Positions 5,992 to 6,276 of a DNA stretch of 6,276 nt are shown one piece after another. The stretch comes from Chitinophagaceae bacterium (GTDB lineage: Bacteria > Bacteroidota > Bacteroidia > Chitinophagales > Chitinophagaceae): assembly GCA_016786525.1 (NCBI GenBank), contig JAEUVW010000330.1, forward strand, positions 1 through 6,276, written 5' to 3'. Positions within the stretch are counted from its first letter, which is position 1; each line of letters starts with the position of its first letter. The notes beneath the pieces were generated by a model. That model had not been told where the DNA came from and ran no database searches. It was given only the letters and a program-made list of their open reading frames with translations. The position numbers and the translations under genes are program-made.

Positions 5992-6276
5992 ATGAAAATG
6001 AATTTTAAGCATATGCTTCTGGCTGCTGCTATGGGTAGTATGTATGTGCCGGCAAACGCACAGGAGATGGCCGGATTCCGGTCTGATAACTACAATGGGG
6101 TAAACGGGGCTTTTTTCAACCCCGCGAATCTTGCCGGAGGGCCATACAAATTGGATGTAAACATCCTGGGAATCAACTTTTACGGCGGTAATAAAAACAA
6201 GAGCTTCACCGGTTTGTTTTCAGACCTCAGCTCGGACACCGGGTCTTTGAATAATATTGTTGGGCCTGGTGCATCC
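5992..6276 (+). CDS. Secreted, probable outer-membrane protein (DUF5723-like), N-terminal part only
   Basis: The first 95 codons are visible; the gene runs off the right edge. The protein starts with a type I signal peptide: basic MKMNFKH, a hydrophobic core LLAAAMGSMYV, and a likely cleavage site after ANA (A23), leaving QEMAGF as the mature N-terminus. The mature part has GFRSDNYNGVNGAFFNPANLAGGPYKLDVN-like sequence (28-57). This arrangement of an NPAN motif followed by a strand with alternating hydrophobics is characteristic of Bacteroidota beta-barrel proteins annotated as DUF5723, some of which carry a C-terminal OmpA-like domain. Gly/Asn-rich turns follow. A second ATG two codons downstream (5998) is possible, but the first gives the better n-region. 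Export to the outer membrane is well supported; the family name is from memory, and the C-terminus needed to tell variants apart is missing. Confidence 0.62.
   Translation, partial: MKMNFKHMLLAAAMGSMYVPANAQEMAGFRSDNYNGVNGAFFNPANLAGGPYKLDVNILGINFYGGNKNKSFTGLFSDLSSDTGSLNNIVGPGAS

Noticed and set aside
1..6276. tRNA, rRNA, CRISPR array, insertion sequence or integrase
   Set aside because: None was seen: no spaced direct-repeat array, no transposase-like frame and no tRNA-like sequence in the intergenic regions.

Overview
The window reads as chromosomal DNA from a Bacteroidota bacterium, probably from the Chitinophagaceae or a neighbouring family. Three things point there. It carries a PorX-type response regulator of the type IX secretion system (T9SS), which is confined to this phylum. 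It has an E1 alpha/beta fusion of a 2-oxo acid dehydrogenase of the kind common in Bacteroidota. Genes lack Shine-Dalgarno sequences and instead have AT-rich boxes resembling the Bacteroidota -7 element (TAnnTTTG) 17-24 bases before each start. The placement below phylum level is a guess.

Layout, left to right. On the minus strand, running off the left edge, is the N-terminal part of an M3-family peptidyl-dipeptidase lipoprotein (1-854). An intergenic hairpin (918-946) separates it from a long minus-strand gene (969-3362) for a fused alpha-beta E1 subunit of a thiamine-diphosphate 2-oxo acid dehydrogenase. A divergent promoter region follows, then on the plus strand a two-gene toxin-antitoxin operon: a ribbon-helix-helix (DUF6364-like) antitoxin (3496-3753) and a PIN-domain toxin (3750-4181) joined by an ATGA overlap. 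The toxin converges, with only 7 bp between stop codons, on porX (4189-5748, minus). A 243-bp divergent intergenic region with several inverted repeats separates porX from the start of a plus-strand gene for a secreted, probably outer-membrane protein (5992 to the right edge).

Functionally the genes are a mixture: peptide degradation, 2-oxo acid oxidation, a small toxin-antitoxin module and regulation of protein secretion. No multi-gene pathway is visible, and I see no undescribed multi-gene system. The most interesting signals are regulatory. A terminator-like hairpin for porX appears to lie inside the last codons of the convergent toxin gene. Paired CGTATAA repeats flank the toxin-antitoxin -7 box. 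A nested inverted repeat sits between porX and the outer-membrane protein gene. An identical 10-base motif lies just ahead of both the peptidase gene and porX.
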